The position numbers and the translations under genes are program-made. Positions 47,091 through 58,967 of a stretch of 64,000 bases of DNA are shown one piece after another. Origin of the DNA: Ophthalmolycus amberensis (taxonomy: Eukaryota; Chordata; Actinopteri; Perciformes; Zoarcidae); assembly GCA_024529925.1 (NCBI GenBank), contig JAFEUB010001052.1, positions 621,501 through 685,500 of the forward strand, written 5' to 3'. The first letter of the stretch is position 1. Each line of letters opens with the position of its first letter. The notes below the pieces were generated by a model that saw only the letters and a list, made by a program, of their open reading frames with translations, did not search any database and was not told the DNA's origin.

Positions 47091-47680
47091 ATTTATTTGG
47101 ACAGGCTGACGAGGAATGCATGTTAAGTTTGATAAGTTTGCAGATTTACTGTTGTTTCTTCGTTTTCTATAAACTACTAGGACAGGAATTGAGAAGGTGC
47201 ATAAGAGCAGAACTTTTCCATTGACATTTTATGAGGAAATATGTTATAGTTGACTCTAAGAGCACCCTGTGGGTACACTTTCTGTTTCATAACTACAACA
47301 GAATAAAGCTGATTTGGGTATAAAAAAAACACATAAATAAAACAAACATCTTGTGAGTCCACAAAATCAGTCTCCCATTCAGCTATAATAACAACAACAA
47401 AAATGCACATGGTGGGGATCAATAAAAGTGGATTGCGGATTATACAATATCTGGAGACGAGCCAAAGGTGAAGCAGGAATGTCTTTCAGCTGCAACATGT
47501 CGGAGAAATCTTTACAGCAACATTTCAATAAAAGAGAGGACAGAGGACGGAGGTCACCGCACCGCTTTGCCATTCCCCCAAGACAGACAGGAGCTTTAAA
47601 AGGAGTGGTTTGCGCACAGTATTTATCCAGACACCTCCGCGTGTTATTCACTGCGCTTTCAGCAAACATGACTACGAACA

Positions 47681-50600
47681 ATGTCAATGAACGCAGAGGA
47701 GAGCCCGGAGTCCTGCAAGGCAGAAGTAAAAGGTAGGTCGAGTTCGTACACTATTGAGTGACCGACACATGCACTGACTTTTATTACATCTCTGACGGTT
47801 TGGTGGTTTTCTGCGCTGCTCGTCGTTTAGGGAGTATTCCCAGCTGGCTGCAAGGCACCCTGCTGCGCAATGGCCCCGGCATCTTTTCCGTGGGAGTCAC
47901 GAGCTACGACCACTGGTGCGATGGGATGGCCATCATGAACAGCTTCGCCATTAAAGATGGTTGGTCTCGTTTTTGTCGCACAGCTGTTGATCACCATTTC
48001 GCGTACTATCATTCACATCATCTGTGAAGAGACACTAAATGCCTGCACATGTTTTTTCTTTCAGGTGAAGTGACTTACAGAAGCAAATTTCTCAGAAGTG
48101 ACACCTACAAAGCCAACATGACTGCAAACAGGATAGTTGTGTCTGAAATGGGAACAATGGCATACCCAGACCCAAGCAAGAATTTCATTTTTAAGTAAGC
48201 ATTCTCTTATTTTATTCAAACCACATGTCACCTTTTAGTTATTCCTCTCATGCATCATTGTTGTAGCCTTACTTTATATCTTTAAAAACGTATAATATAG
48301 GTGCAAAATGTTTTTGCTTTGAGTTGAGTTTCCATTGTTTATTTTTATGCAACAGTGCATTATATTCATTTTAAAACTTCTTCTGTAACATCTGCAATAC
48401 ACTCAAAGTGTGTGCGCGTGTGTGTGTGTAGGTGTGTGTGTGTGTGTGCATGTGTGTCTGCAACATGAAAATAATCAGTCTTGTGAGAAATCCCCTGCTG
48501 TGTCTCTTCATGTTGTGAATTTATCATTGAGATGCAAATGAGTCACACATTTCTACAGGCCCCTCAGTCGGAGCACGATTGGTCTTTTTTTTGTGTTGGA
48601 TGACCCCCGACCCCTCCCCTTTCCAATATATAGCATTTCTTCTTCCTTTTCAGGGCGATTACCTTTCTCAACCACACAGTGCCCGACTTCACTGACAACG
48701 GCTCAAGCAATTTCATTAAATACGGAAAGGACTACTACGCCACCTCGGAGACCAACTACATCCGCAAGATTGATCCTGCGACACTGGAAACTCTGGACAA
48801 GGTACAGTCATACGCTGCCCTTACTCACCAATGATCACTATTGGCACACACCCAAGTGAAGAGTTGATCTCGAAGCTCATGAGTTGGCGAACACACACAG
48901 GTGGACTACATAAAGTACCTGCCGGTAAACTTGGTTTCGTCCCATCCGCACTATGACAAAGAGGGCAACGCCTACAACATCGGGACGTCAATAGCAGAGA
49001 AGGCCAAGACTAAATACATACTGTTCAAAGTCCCTGCTGTTTCCGAGAAAGGTACGTAAACCTCATAACCCGCTCAGTGCTTTCTCTCCATATCAGCTGT
49101 AAAGGTACAGCACACGATTATGCAAATGTAGATTGGACGGGATGATCAGATGAAGTACAGCCAAGGTGAAATGTGCCTGCTGCTATTGGCTCCTTCTCGG
49201 AATTTCAATGCAGTGCAGTCCAACACTTCTCAGAATTACATTATTTTCGCAAACATTTGCAGACAAAGTGTTCGATTAATCACTTCAAGGCCATTGAGAT
49301 GAAAACAATGCATTGGCACAATGGTAAGTGTCTTTTTCTTTAACTTTTGCTCTTTACTTGAAACCTTCAGACAAAGACAAGGATGCCCCCGCACTGAAGA
49401 ATGTGGAGGTGATCTGTACGGTCCCCTGCCGCTCCCTGCTCACACCCAGCTACTACCACAGCTTCGGCATTACCGACAACTACTTCATCTTCATCGAGCA
49501 GCCTCTCAAACTGGACATCCTCAAGATGGCCACGGCGTACATGAGGGGAGTCAACTGGGCCAGCTGCATGAAGTTCTGCCCTGAGGAAAACGTAAGTCGT
49601 CACTTGTCTTGTATATCACTCTTTATATTCAAACTACTTGAACTAAGTATGAAGTGTGCACTAGTCGACATTATGCCTTATGGACATAAAACCTGGGTTA
49701 ACATAACTGTGACGGTCTGTCTTCTATAGACTCTGATCCACCTGATAGACAGAAAGAGTGGCAAAGTGGTCGAGACAAAGTACTACACTGGCCCAATGGT
49801 CGTCTACCATCACGTGAATGCTTTTGAGGACGACGGTCACGTGGTCTTCGATGTCATCGCCTACAATGACAACAGCCTTTATGAAATGTTCTACCTGAGC
49901 AAGCTGAAGGACAACTCCGGGTTCCAAAATGATGGCTACTGCAGACCAAGCTACAAACGATTTGCACTTCCCATCCAGTCAGACAAGGTGGTTTTTTTAA
50001 AGCAAAAAGTCAGGGTTGATGTCATCCTGAAATTGAGAGAAGACGTTCCTCTAACACTTCATTTTGAATTTCTTTAACTGTGTTTTTCAGGGCGTGGCAG
50101 TTGGAGAGGACTTGGTGAAACTCAAGTACACGACTGCCAGTGCTGTGAAGGAGAAAGAAGGCAAACTGATGTGCCAAGCAGAGGTTTTCTGTGCAGGTAA
50201 AAACCAATGCCACTCAAAGAGACACTCAGAGCAAATCAAGTCATTATTGTTGAAGTAGTATTTCCTACAATGGGTCTTTAAGAAAATGTATTTGTCCATA
50301 CAACACATAAAAACTGTCATTTTATTTCCATCAGGTTTTGAATTACCACGAATGAATTATGACTTCAACTGCAAGAAGCATCGGTTTGTCTACGGGAACT
50401 GTGTGGAGGAGTCCGTTCTGGCAAAAGAGGTAACGTTCCCTGTTGTTTTTAATTTGGCTATAGCGCAACAGAACATCTGTGGGAACATCTGTCTTTGCGA
50501 TTTTTTTTTACAGTCTCTTAAGTTTTATTTGCCAAGAGAGCGAAAGGAAAAATATAAAACGTTATACCGATGAATTGTGGTCACACCACCGATGCGATAC

Positions 50601-51724
50601 GTCACGCTCATCCATTCAACTGAGATTGTCTGGTGACCTTTCCAGGGTGTACTACGTGTCATCAGGGATCGGCTCAGGCCGCCCACGAACCTTCAAAGGA
50701 TGAACGGGCATTGCAAATGATTTGATTTCTTGATTATATTTCGTCACTCTGACTATGGCCAGCCCAGCTAATACTAGGAAAAGAGTTGAAGCCAGTTCCT
50801 TCTGCCTGCTGATAGTAACAAGGTCTATTTTAAAACTTTACAGCTCTTTTATAAGTATATGACTTGCAGTTGGGGCAAAGTACTGCACGGGCGCTTTGCT
50901 TGTGTAAGATAAGCGCTCTGAATATTTGGCAATTTCATAAATGACTGAAAACTTTTTTTTTAAACTCAGCATGTCAAAAAAGCATTGACATGCCGCCGTT
51001 TTCTTTATTAGATTTCCCTTTCAACATAGCTCCCAAACTTTTTAGAATTAAAAGTAATAATAATATATAATGAATATATAATTGGCCTTGATGCCCTCTG
51101 CTATGCCTGTAAATAATTGCAGATCACAACCCTTCTGAAAATGTTATCAGATACATGAGGTTTTAGTGCTTTGTTATAAGCTGTTTGTATTGTTTGAGTA
51201 AAACTTAATTCTTTTTCCTAATCTATTTGTTTGCTCTAGATTGCCAAGTTAGACACCGAGACCAAGGAAAGGGTTTACTGGAGTGAAGACAACTGCCTGC
51301 CTGTCAGAGCCTGTGTTCATCCCCAAACCAAATGGAGAGTCAGAAGATGATGGTGAGAATACTGTGTGGTGTATGGCATGTGTGCTGTGTACATGCTACT
51401 ATACAGCTACAGAACAAAATGGATGGGAAGATCAACCTATAAAGATAAGATCCCTCACTGATTACATCTGTATTGAGATTGTGAAACCAGTCGTAATTTG
51501 AGGAGAATCCTTTGATTTTTGACATCCTGCTTTGCGCTCTAACAATAACCTCTTCCCCTCCATTCACAGGTGTTGTCCTAGCATCAGTCATCAACTCCAA
51601 TCCAGGCCAGTCTAGCTTCCTCCTGATTCTTGACGGCAGAACGTTCAAAGAAGTAGCCCGAGCATACGTGAACGCACCGCTCAACAGGGATATGCATGGA
51701 CTTTTCATCCCACGAGAAAATTAG
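47681..51724 (+). CDS. bco1l: bco1-like carotenoid oxygenase (beta,beta-carotene 15,15'-dioxygenase family) with an apparent 1-nt frameshift
   Basis: Eleven exons: 47681-47732, 47831-47959, 48065-48194, 48654-48801, 48901-49051, 49371-49591, 49730-49987, 50091-50196, 50335-50429, 51240-51352, 51570-51724 (TAG). They total 1558 nt; removing one base gives 518 codons plus stop, near family length. The family cleaves carotenoids using Fe(II) held by four His. The matching His are in SSHPHYD (H168), [20 protein letters not shown] and DMHGLF, the last being beyond the frameshift. BCO1 rather than BCO2 is favoured by [19 protein letters not shown] and [22 protein letters not shown]65 is less likely. 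No mitochondrial or signal peptide is seen, consistent with a cytosolic enzyme. The start MSMNAEES is the first ATG after an in-frame stop and joins in phase to GSIPSWLQG; the longer overlapping frame from 47668 is out of phase. Oddities: an extra base at about 51303, HWCDGMA where relatives have HWFDG, and a weak exon-2 donor (gttggt). Confidence 0.88.
51240..51352 (+). pseudogene. bco1l: bco1l exon 10 with frameshift and premature stop
   Basis: The exon starts in phase 0 after tttgctctag and reads [21 protein letters not shown]. The next family residues ([17 protein letters not shown]) are in the +1 frame: an extra g at 51303 separates cct from tca. In the native frame a TGA follows at 51348-51350, giving about 466 residues and losing the fourth iron ligand. 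It is either a real loss-of-function change, a polymorphism, or a sequencing/assembly error in the ctgcctgcctg context. Confidence 0.8.
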
Positions 51725-52640
51725 TCAGTTCTTCACATGTAAAACTGTGCTGTGCATGTTTTGAGGCTGTACAAGGTTTAATTGGTTAACTCATCTCTGT
51801 AAAATTATAGGATTGTATCAAAACAAATTTTTATTGGTGTGTTTATTTAAAAAAAGATTTCTTTTTTGATTTATGCGTGGATCAAATTGTTGTTCAAGCA
51901 TGTATATCACTATTTGGTATGTAGTCCACATTATTTTATTGTACTGCTGTGAGATCATTGTATTTGTGCTTATTCTTTTCATAAAAAAAAAAAAAAAATG
52001 TACATTTCTGAGACGTGCTCCCATTCTTCATTTACATAAGATTATGATAATGAACCCAACCAACACTCCAGAGTCACAATCAAAATATCAAATATCAAAT
52101 ACCCTGAGCAAATAGCTTCTCAATAACCTCGTATCGCCATATTCAACTCATGTAATCTTCTGTATATTGGGGAAGCTGTTATACAGAAGATCTACTGTAT
52201 GGGCTTATGTTGTTAGGGTCAAAAGTCAAACAGAAGGTGTGAGAGAAGCATAGGAAATGAAATGCATCATTCAGTATTATTTTGATTATTGGCTCCTGCA
52301 TTACTTTAAAAACAAAGTTCAGGTTTTATCAGGGTTTAGGTCCGGCTGTCTGTTCTATCGCAGAATCCAATAACACAACAAGAGCTTTAATGAGACGATC
52401 ATTTGTAAAACATAATAACAGTTTCAATTGAATGGAATAGGCCTGTAATGACAACATCAATAACATTGTAGACTTATGTTGTTCCTATACTTTAGAATGG
52501 TAATAAAATAATAACACAGGGTTCCGTAGTCTGCACCAAGATGGCAACAACTTTACTCCTCTTCAACACAAAACACTGTAGCACATTGTCCTCTTTTCCT
52601 CTTCTTCAGTTATAGCCTACACAATAAAAGCCCCAGACAC
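51725..52640 (+). other. bco1l: bco1l 3' UTR (end uncertain)
   Basis: An AT-rich noncoding stretch follows the stop. A poly-A run lies at about 51982-51998, and an AATAAA signal (cacaataaaagc) lies at about 52623. An earlier end cannot be excluded. Confidence 0.4.
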
Positions 52641-54160
52641 GTCCACTGGAACGCTGCTTCCTAGAAAGCACTTAAGGTAACTCAGAGCCTTCACTTAGCA
52701 AGTCAACATAATAGCTTACAACATCACAGAGCCCTTCAACCACAGTATCTACCCAGTTATATATTAATAAACTGTGCAATCTGCAAGTGAATGTAATTAG
52801 GTCGTAGGTGTTTGTTGAGGCCAGGTCACCTACTGTGCAACACTTCATGTCATTACATCACACTATACCTGCCTCAGTTATTCTTCAGCTATACATGTCA
52901 TGTGAAAATGCCCAATTCTACTAGCATGTCACATACCATGTATGGAAAGGGTAGAACCTTATTTCAAAAATGATATTCCAAATCTATTCGGAACCATCAG
53001 AATGACAGCAAGAAGTCAGTCTCGCAATCACTATTTGAAGTTGTTGGCTTACTACACACAAAGTCACAAAATGTTCACATAGTAAATCAGAGAAATGGAA
53101 ATCAAGGTAATTTGCATTTTAAAACCGAATGGTTGACATTTATTTCCCATGTGTATGTAAAGACGTAAAATAAAACCAATACAGTATTTTAAATTTATAA
53201 ATAATGGTGCATTATCTAGTAGAAGCACATACTGGCTGCATCGGTGAGGCCTGGCGGTGGGCACAAAAAGGGCTGTTTTATATTTGCACGGTTACGGGGT
53301 CAGTGTGCAGGAGCACAACAAGAAACAAGGGGGCCAGCCAATGAAACAGAACAAAGCTGTTCTTTTGCTGCTTCGCTTTTGGCCTTGATCATGTTGACAG
53401 AGTGAAAGAGCAGACCAATATTGTCACTGACTATGAACGCTGTACGTCCTGTGTTTATCCTGATTTGGACGGGCCCTGTCTGACCAATCAATGTAAGATT
53501 AATAGAGCCAGATTGCAGCGTTACTTACACGCATTTCTTTCCAATTGAATCAGTGGTCTCTGAGAAATCACACCTGATGTTCAGTTTAACTTTTGAAAAC
53601 ACTGGAGTGCAATTCTAACATAGCGTCCGGCAAGTTCACCCAAAATTCAATCGATGGATATGACATGTATATATATTGGCTGGGAGATCCATTGTCCAAA
53701 ATAAACAAGAACATAATTTAGGGAGATATAGAAATAGGGAGAAATAGTCAACCGTGAGAACTGATAGTGTTTCAGCCACATCACTGGCGATGAGGGGAGG
53801 GATTTAGTGGAAACACTAACGCCTGCCCCAAAAACCCCAAATGGTCTCTTTCCTCTTCCCTCCCTTTCCTCTCGGGACTATGACAGTCAAACTGGGATGG
53901 TTTTGGTTTTCGAGGTCATGCTGTGTTCACCATGCATCGCATCTAATCTCACATCAGCAGCCATGAAGGAAAGGTAGCATGAAAAGGAGGCTTTTTAAGG
54001 AAATTGGAACACACCCAAGTTCAAAAGGGATGTCGGGAGGGTGGCAGTAGAGGATTTGAGGCGTCTGTTCACAGCCATAATATGCAAGTGGCCAGTTGGA
54101 GGCCTATAGCATTCGGGGATCAGGGAGACAAGAAGAAGCGGTTGTTTGAGTCCACAAATG
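52641..54160. other. noncoding stretch downstream of bco1l
   Basis: No recognised gene. Short frames only; AT-rich. It could include 3' UTR of a - strand transcript, but nothing proves it. Confidence 0.4.
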
Positions 54161-54302
54161 TCAGTTTAGCTGCCCTCAGCTTGAGTCTCCTCTTCTTTAG
54201 CTGGAGATCCCTGGCTTTTCTCAGTGTTTTCTCCCTCATCACCCAACAGACAGAGAGGAAGAGGGACAGAGCGGGACAGACAGTCAGTTTCATGTGTTAG
54301 TA

Positions 54303-55453
54303 ACTACTTGTGAAGTCAGCGATGCGAATGAGGTTGGGGTAAATCAGCGAGTAAGTAAGTAAACGGCATGGAACAGCAGTCACCAAGGTAGAACCAGTGA
54401 AAAAAAAATCTTAAAATGATATCTACCCCCCTTTCTTTCATTGAAAAATCCAGAATATGATAGTTGCTTAACAGGGCACAAGTGCAAAGAACACAACACA
54501 GACGTAAGACTCAGCAACACGGATGACAATAACCTATAGCGTGCTTGGCAGGTGAGGCCAGTGGGATTCCCACCCGCCAGCGTGAATGTTGGGAAACACC
54601 CAGGACAGACCCAGATTCAGCACAATGGATAGAATTATAACTTATATGCAAATATTGTTCCTTTTAAAAGTCAAAGCACCGGACATAAGATGGCACCTAC
54701 TTCACTGAAAATATTATTCTCAGTGTGCAACTGGAGGTTGCAAGTTTCCACATTACACACTTGTATACTAAAGCTCAACACATTTTTGAGCAGAGGGGGA
54801 CTTTAGTTGCCTCTGTGTTTTTCCTCCCTTTGTATTCATTCAATACCAATTCTTGCAATAAATAGCTGTATACAAAAATTAAAACTTTAGGCGTTTGGCA
54901 TCCCCTGGTGGTAGTATCAACAATGACACTGCAATGTCCAGTGTGCATGCACAAGGGAGGACAGTACTGTATTCAAATGTCATCCATGGAGCAGGAAGGG
55001 AGCTGTGTTGCTGGAGATTTAGGTTAAACCCCTCTGTTGATAATCTAACGCGCTGTATTAATCTGCCTGGGTGAGGCTGCCTTTCAGCAAATTGTCACTA
55101 ATTTAAATGATTTTTAATTTTTATGTATACACTTGTAAGAATACAAAGACAAACAAGCATTACTGAAGCTTAATGTCCCCTTTTGAGTTGTTTGATTTTT
55201 GTTTTTACTCTGTTCTAAATATTGGGCTGAGTCAGTGGCAATGGTGTATTTTTGCAAATGGTACAAATATCTGCATGATAAAGACTATACTGTTGGACCT
55301 TTTTAGAGGATAAATGGAAAATGTTGTGTTCAAACCAAAATCCAACTGGACAAAGTACATTTAGTCAATATAATTGATCAGAAATACCAAACATGTCTAT
55401 GCTACTACAGGCAACCACGCACTGATGTCCAGAACAATCATTAGCAAATGTAA
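54303..55453. repeat. segmental duplication, left copy (~1.1 kb)
   Basis: From gaggttggggtaaatcagcg (starting about 54330) to attagcaaatgtaa (about 55453) this segment matches 62854-64000 with only scattered substitutions and small indels (for example taacctatagcg replaced by a shorter stretch). Both copies have the same orientation and are about 8.55 kb apart. No gene is recognised in it. Confidence 0.93.
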
Positions 55454-57200
55454 TCATGATCGGAAATGAACTTGCCATTTGTATTACTGCTTGTTTGATT
55501 GTCTTGAAATAGTATGACTTTATTCTCATTAAATTATGAGTCTATTTTTGTTTCTCGATATTGCAACTTCTCAGTGTGGAAAGTTTTGAACAAGAGCAGG
55601 AATCTTGCTGAAATGCAAATGAGCTCTGGGGTTAATAAATTCATTTAAATGCCACATGCACATTTGAAGAGGTCAATTCCCAGAAGAGGGAAGAGTAAAC
55701 CATGCAGACATGTGCATTGATCTACAGCCGAATAGTATTTGAAAGTGATATAGGAAAGCCTTACTGCATTATATTTTGAGTTTTCACCTTTTGCCTGAAT
55801 GTTTTCCTTTACATCGAAAAAAAACCCATTTCCACCATAAACTTGTGCATAAAAAAAAATTAAAAATCCACTTGAAAGCAGGAAATCAAGTCTTTAATGC
55901 TCACAATTTCAATGAGGTACAGAATTCTTGTCAATCTATATAGAACATAAGTGCAATGCTACAGACAAATACTATAAATGACAATTTGTTACCGCCTGTA
56001 AATGTGGATATTTTAGACTGAAGTTTCATTTGTAGTCTAAAGTGACAACATTCTCAGCATTGCATTTGCTCATAGTCTATGAAATATGAATTGACAGTTT
56101 CCATAATTTAGTCACGCTGTTGCCCACATGAAGCAGAACATAAGCTGTGTGTGTGTGTGTGTCCTGCCCTTGCAGAGGCAAGCTCTGCTGTAGTTACTGC
56201 CTCGCTCCCGAGGGGGAACTATAGAGGCCTGAACAAAAATATATCTAGCACATACTCCAAACATGTTTCCAAATCAAACCCCTGAATAAGACAGCAGGTC
56301 AGAGTGCTCTGTCCTCTCTGTCACTGACTAAAAAGTTTTCCTGGTCTTGCTACCTTTTTGATTAGTTGTCCAACAGAAAAGTGTCGGAGTGAATGAATCG
56401 AGTCGCACAAACTTAAACCAATGTTATTCTAATAGGTGTGTGTGTGACAGGGTTAATGTAGCCAATTGCATGCCATGATTCTGTATGAGCTGTCATTAGT
56501 CCATTGCAAACCTTTTATTTGAGCAGTTTTAAAATGTCATTAAGGGCTAAGTGGAGGCACATCAAGTGTTCTCTAATAAATCACAGTAAAGACCTAACCT
56601 TTATCAAGAGACATGCCATTAATGGCGCAGGAATAGACATGCTCAATTTGTTTCTAATAATAAAAAAAAATCGACAGCAATATGTCTGTCACCGTTAAAG
56701 ACTCCCATTGAGATCAGTCAGTCCCTGTTAATGCAGCCTGCATGGTGAACGTTACACATTGAATTATGCCGGGCATGCACTCTATTCCTACTATTATCAT
56801 TATCAGCATGGTACCCGTTTGGGTCGACGGGGTTCCCAGTAGTTGCAGGGGTTAATCACATCAGCTTAAATGCCACTCTGGAATTCCAAACAGGAGGATT
56901 TACCAACGTCAAGCCGATGCCAGAATACAGCGACTTCTGGGTAAATTTATTTTCAAAATAAAGCCCTTTTTATTGTGAAGTAAAACAGCATGAAAAAGTC
57001 AGGGCTCACATGATTTATATTTGTTTGAATTGATGATGTGACGGTGATCTGGTGTCTCCTGGATCAATAAAGGGCATTTGGAAACCTCTCCTCTCCCAAA
57101 AAGATAAAATGGAACACAAGTGATTTATCTGAAAATAAGAAATGACACTCATGTGATCCTTTTGCATAAAAAGGTTCACTCTCCCACCTCCTCTTTCCTC
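55454..57200. other. AT-rich noncoding stretch
   Basis: No recognised exon, RNA gene or mobile element. The right-hand duplicate reaches the window edge at the point matching 55453, so whether the duplication continues through this stretch cannot be seen. A short (TG)n is at about 56144-56161. Confidence 0.4.
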
Positions 57201-57299
57201 CCTGTCACGGGAGTTCACGGTTAGGACCCAATAGCAAGACCACAGGAGACAGGAGTTATAAACTGTTATAAACAGGTTTTATTTAGCCTGAATAAAGAG

Positions 57300-57655
57300 G
57301 ACAGGAAGGTGTGGAGCCCGTGGTCCGACACCAGAGAGTAGGCAGATCGACGGTGTGAGTCCCGTGGCTCGACACCGGAGGGCTGGTAGCTTGACGGCGT
57401 GAAGTCCCGTGGCTCGATACCAGAGAGTAGGCAGATCGACGGTGTGAGTCCCGTGGCTCGACACCGGAGGGCTGGTAGCTTGACGGCGTGAAGTCCCGTG
57501 GCTCGATACCAGAGAGTAGGCAGATCGACGGTGTGAGTCCCGTGGCTCGACACCGGAGGGCTGGTAGCTTGACGGCGTGAAGTCCCGTGGCTCGATACCA
57601 GAGAGTAGGCAGATCGACGGTGTGAGTCCCGTGGCTCGACACCGGAGGGCTGGCA
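57300..57655. repeat. 89-bp minisatellite, about 4 copies
   Basis: The word cccgtggctcgacacc recurs at 57361, 57450, 57539 and 57628, an exact 89-bp period. Each unit is two related halves of 45 and 44 bp (cccgtggctcgacaccggag and cccgtggctcgataccagag). Because 89 is not a multiple of three, the same peptide words rotate through the frames and make long overlapping - strand open frames that are not genes. The flanks (cctgtcacgggagttcacgg at 57203 and ggatcctgacactccc near 57690) look like the edges of a fish mobile element. Confidence 0.95.
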
Positions 57656-57715
57656 GCTGTGTGGCCATGGGAGGTGTCTGGTCTGACAGGGATCCTGACA
57701 CTCCCCCCCTCTCTT

Positions 57716-58015
57716 CATGAAAACAAATAGACAACAGGAAGTAGCGCTAACATCTTTGCAGAATAAAGGTGAACATATAAATTATCCATCAGTATCAGAG
57801 AAAATGATATAAAAGAATATTTACCTTTTTTATATGAGGGTTCACACTCCGCCTCAGCCTCCCCTCTCCGCTCCTGTTTTCTCCTCTATCCTCCATAAAA
57901 GCAAATACAGACAAGAGGAAGTGGAGTTAAAATCTTCACAGAATAAAGGTGATCATATAAATTATCCATCAGTAACAATGAAATTATGAAAGTTAATATT
58001 TACCTGTTATATGGG
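57716..58015. repeat. diverged tandem duplication (two ~120-bp blocks)
   Basis: Two blocks at about 57718-57835 and 57895-58015 share agaataaaggtga-cat and ataaattatccatcagta with moderate divergence. They are followed by similar tatgagggttcaca and tatgggagggttcaca. An older duplication than the others nearby. Confidence 0.75.
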
Positions 58016-58158
58016 AGGGTTCACAATGTAAACCGGCTCAGGGTGGTCCTCCAACGGCCGAAACTCACCGGGACTTACCTTTAAGCCTCACCGGGTTCCT
58101 GAGGTTGATTAGAGGAGCTTTGGAAAACAATCTAATAAACACAATCAAATACAACTTG

Positions 58159-58582
58159 AAATAAAACTTAACACAATCTAAGAAAACTTAACACAATGAA
58201 ATAAAACTTAACACAATCTAAGAAAACTGAACACAATGAAATAAAACTTAACACAATCTAAGAAAACTTAACACAATGAAATAAAACTTAACACAATCTA
58301 AGAAAACTGAACACAATGAAATAAAACTTAACACAATCTAAGAAAACTGAACACAATGAAATAAAACTTAACACAATCTAAGAAAACTGAACACAATGAA
58401 ATAAAACTTAACACAATCTAAGAAAACTGAACACAATGAAATAAAACTTAACACAATCTAAGAAAACTGAACACAATGAAATAAAACTTAACACAATCTA
58501 AGAAAACTTAACACAATGAAATAAAACTTAACACAATCTAAGAAAACTGAACACAATGAAATAAAACTTAACACAATCTAAC
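58159..58582. repeat. 40-bp minisatellite, about 10.6 copies
   Basis: The unit is ataaaacttaacacaatcta plus agaaaactgaacacaatgaa, 40 bp, repeated almost perfectly. Copies differ mainly at one site (aaaacttaa versus aaaactgaa). The unit itself is two related 20-bp halves. It is AT-rich and noncoding. Confidence 0.97.
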
Positions 58583-58729
58583 ACACCTAAATTTAATGAA
58601 AATAAAATGAATAATGGTGCTTTCCGGATCGTGGTGCTTCACATTACCTGGAGGTTCAGTATGTCTGTTGCGCCACCAACTGTCAACCGGGTCTCTCCAC
58701 TCCAGATAAAGCCTCATGTTCCTCGCCCA

Positions 58730-58872
58730 CTCCGGTTCAGGGTGGTCCTCCAACAGCCGAAACTCACCTGGACTTACCTTTAAAGCCTCACCGGGTCCCT
58801 GAGTCGGTTTAGGGGGACTTACCTTTGAAGCCTCACCGGGTCCCTGAGTCGGTTTAGGGGGACTTACCTGGT
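58730..58872. repeat. 45-56-bp splice-site-like tandem modules
   Basis: The block ggacttacctttgaagcctc-accgggtccctgagtcgg occurs twice (about 58812-58866 and, with taaag for gaag, about 58767-58815). A related copy with cctgaggttgattagaggag is at about 58070-58125 and again near 59003-59035. On the - strand each module reads acceptor-like ctcag, about 21 nt, then donor-like gtaagt. Confidence 0.75.
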
Positions 58873-58967
58873 GCTTAACATGACCTGGAGGTCCAGTGTG
58901 GCACCACCCGCTGTTAAGATGGTTCCTACACGCAGGATTAAGCCTTCTGTTCCTCACCTCTTCCGAC

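Noticed and set aside
47428..47736. 102-codon frame covering bco1l exon 1, with an ATG at 47668
   Set aside because: Out of phase with exon 2. The frame starting at 47681 joins correctly to give [14 protein letters not shown].
57266..57734. Overlapping 150-residue - strand repeat proteins
   Set aside because: The 89-bp minisatellite read in rotating frames; not a conserved single frame.
57300..58582. CRISPR-like array
   Set aside because: Repeats are contiguous, with no unique spacers, and sit in a vertebrate nuclear context without cas genes. These are minisatellites.
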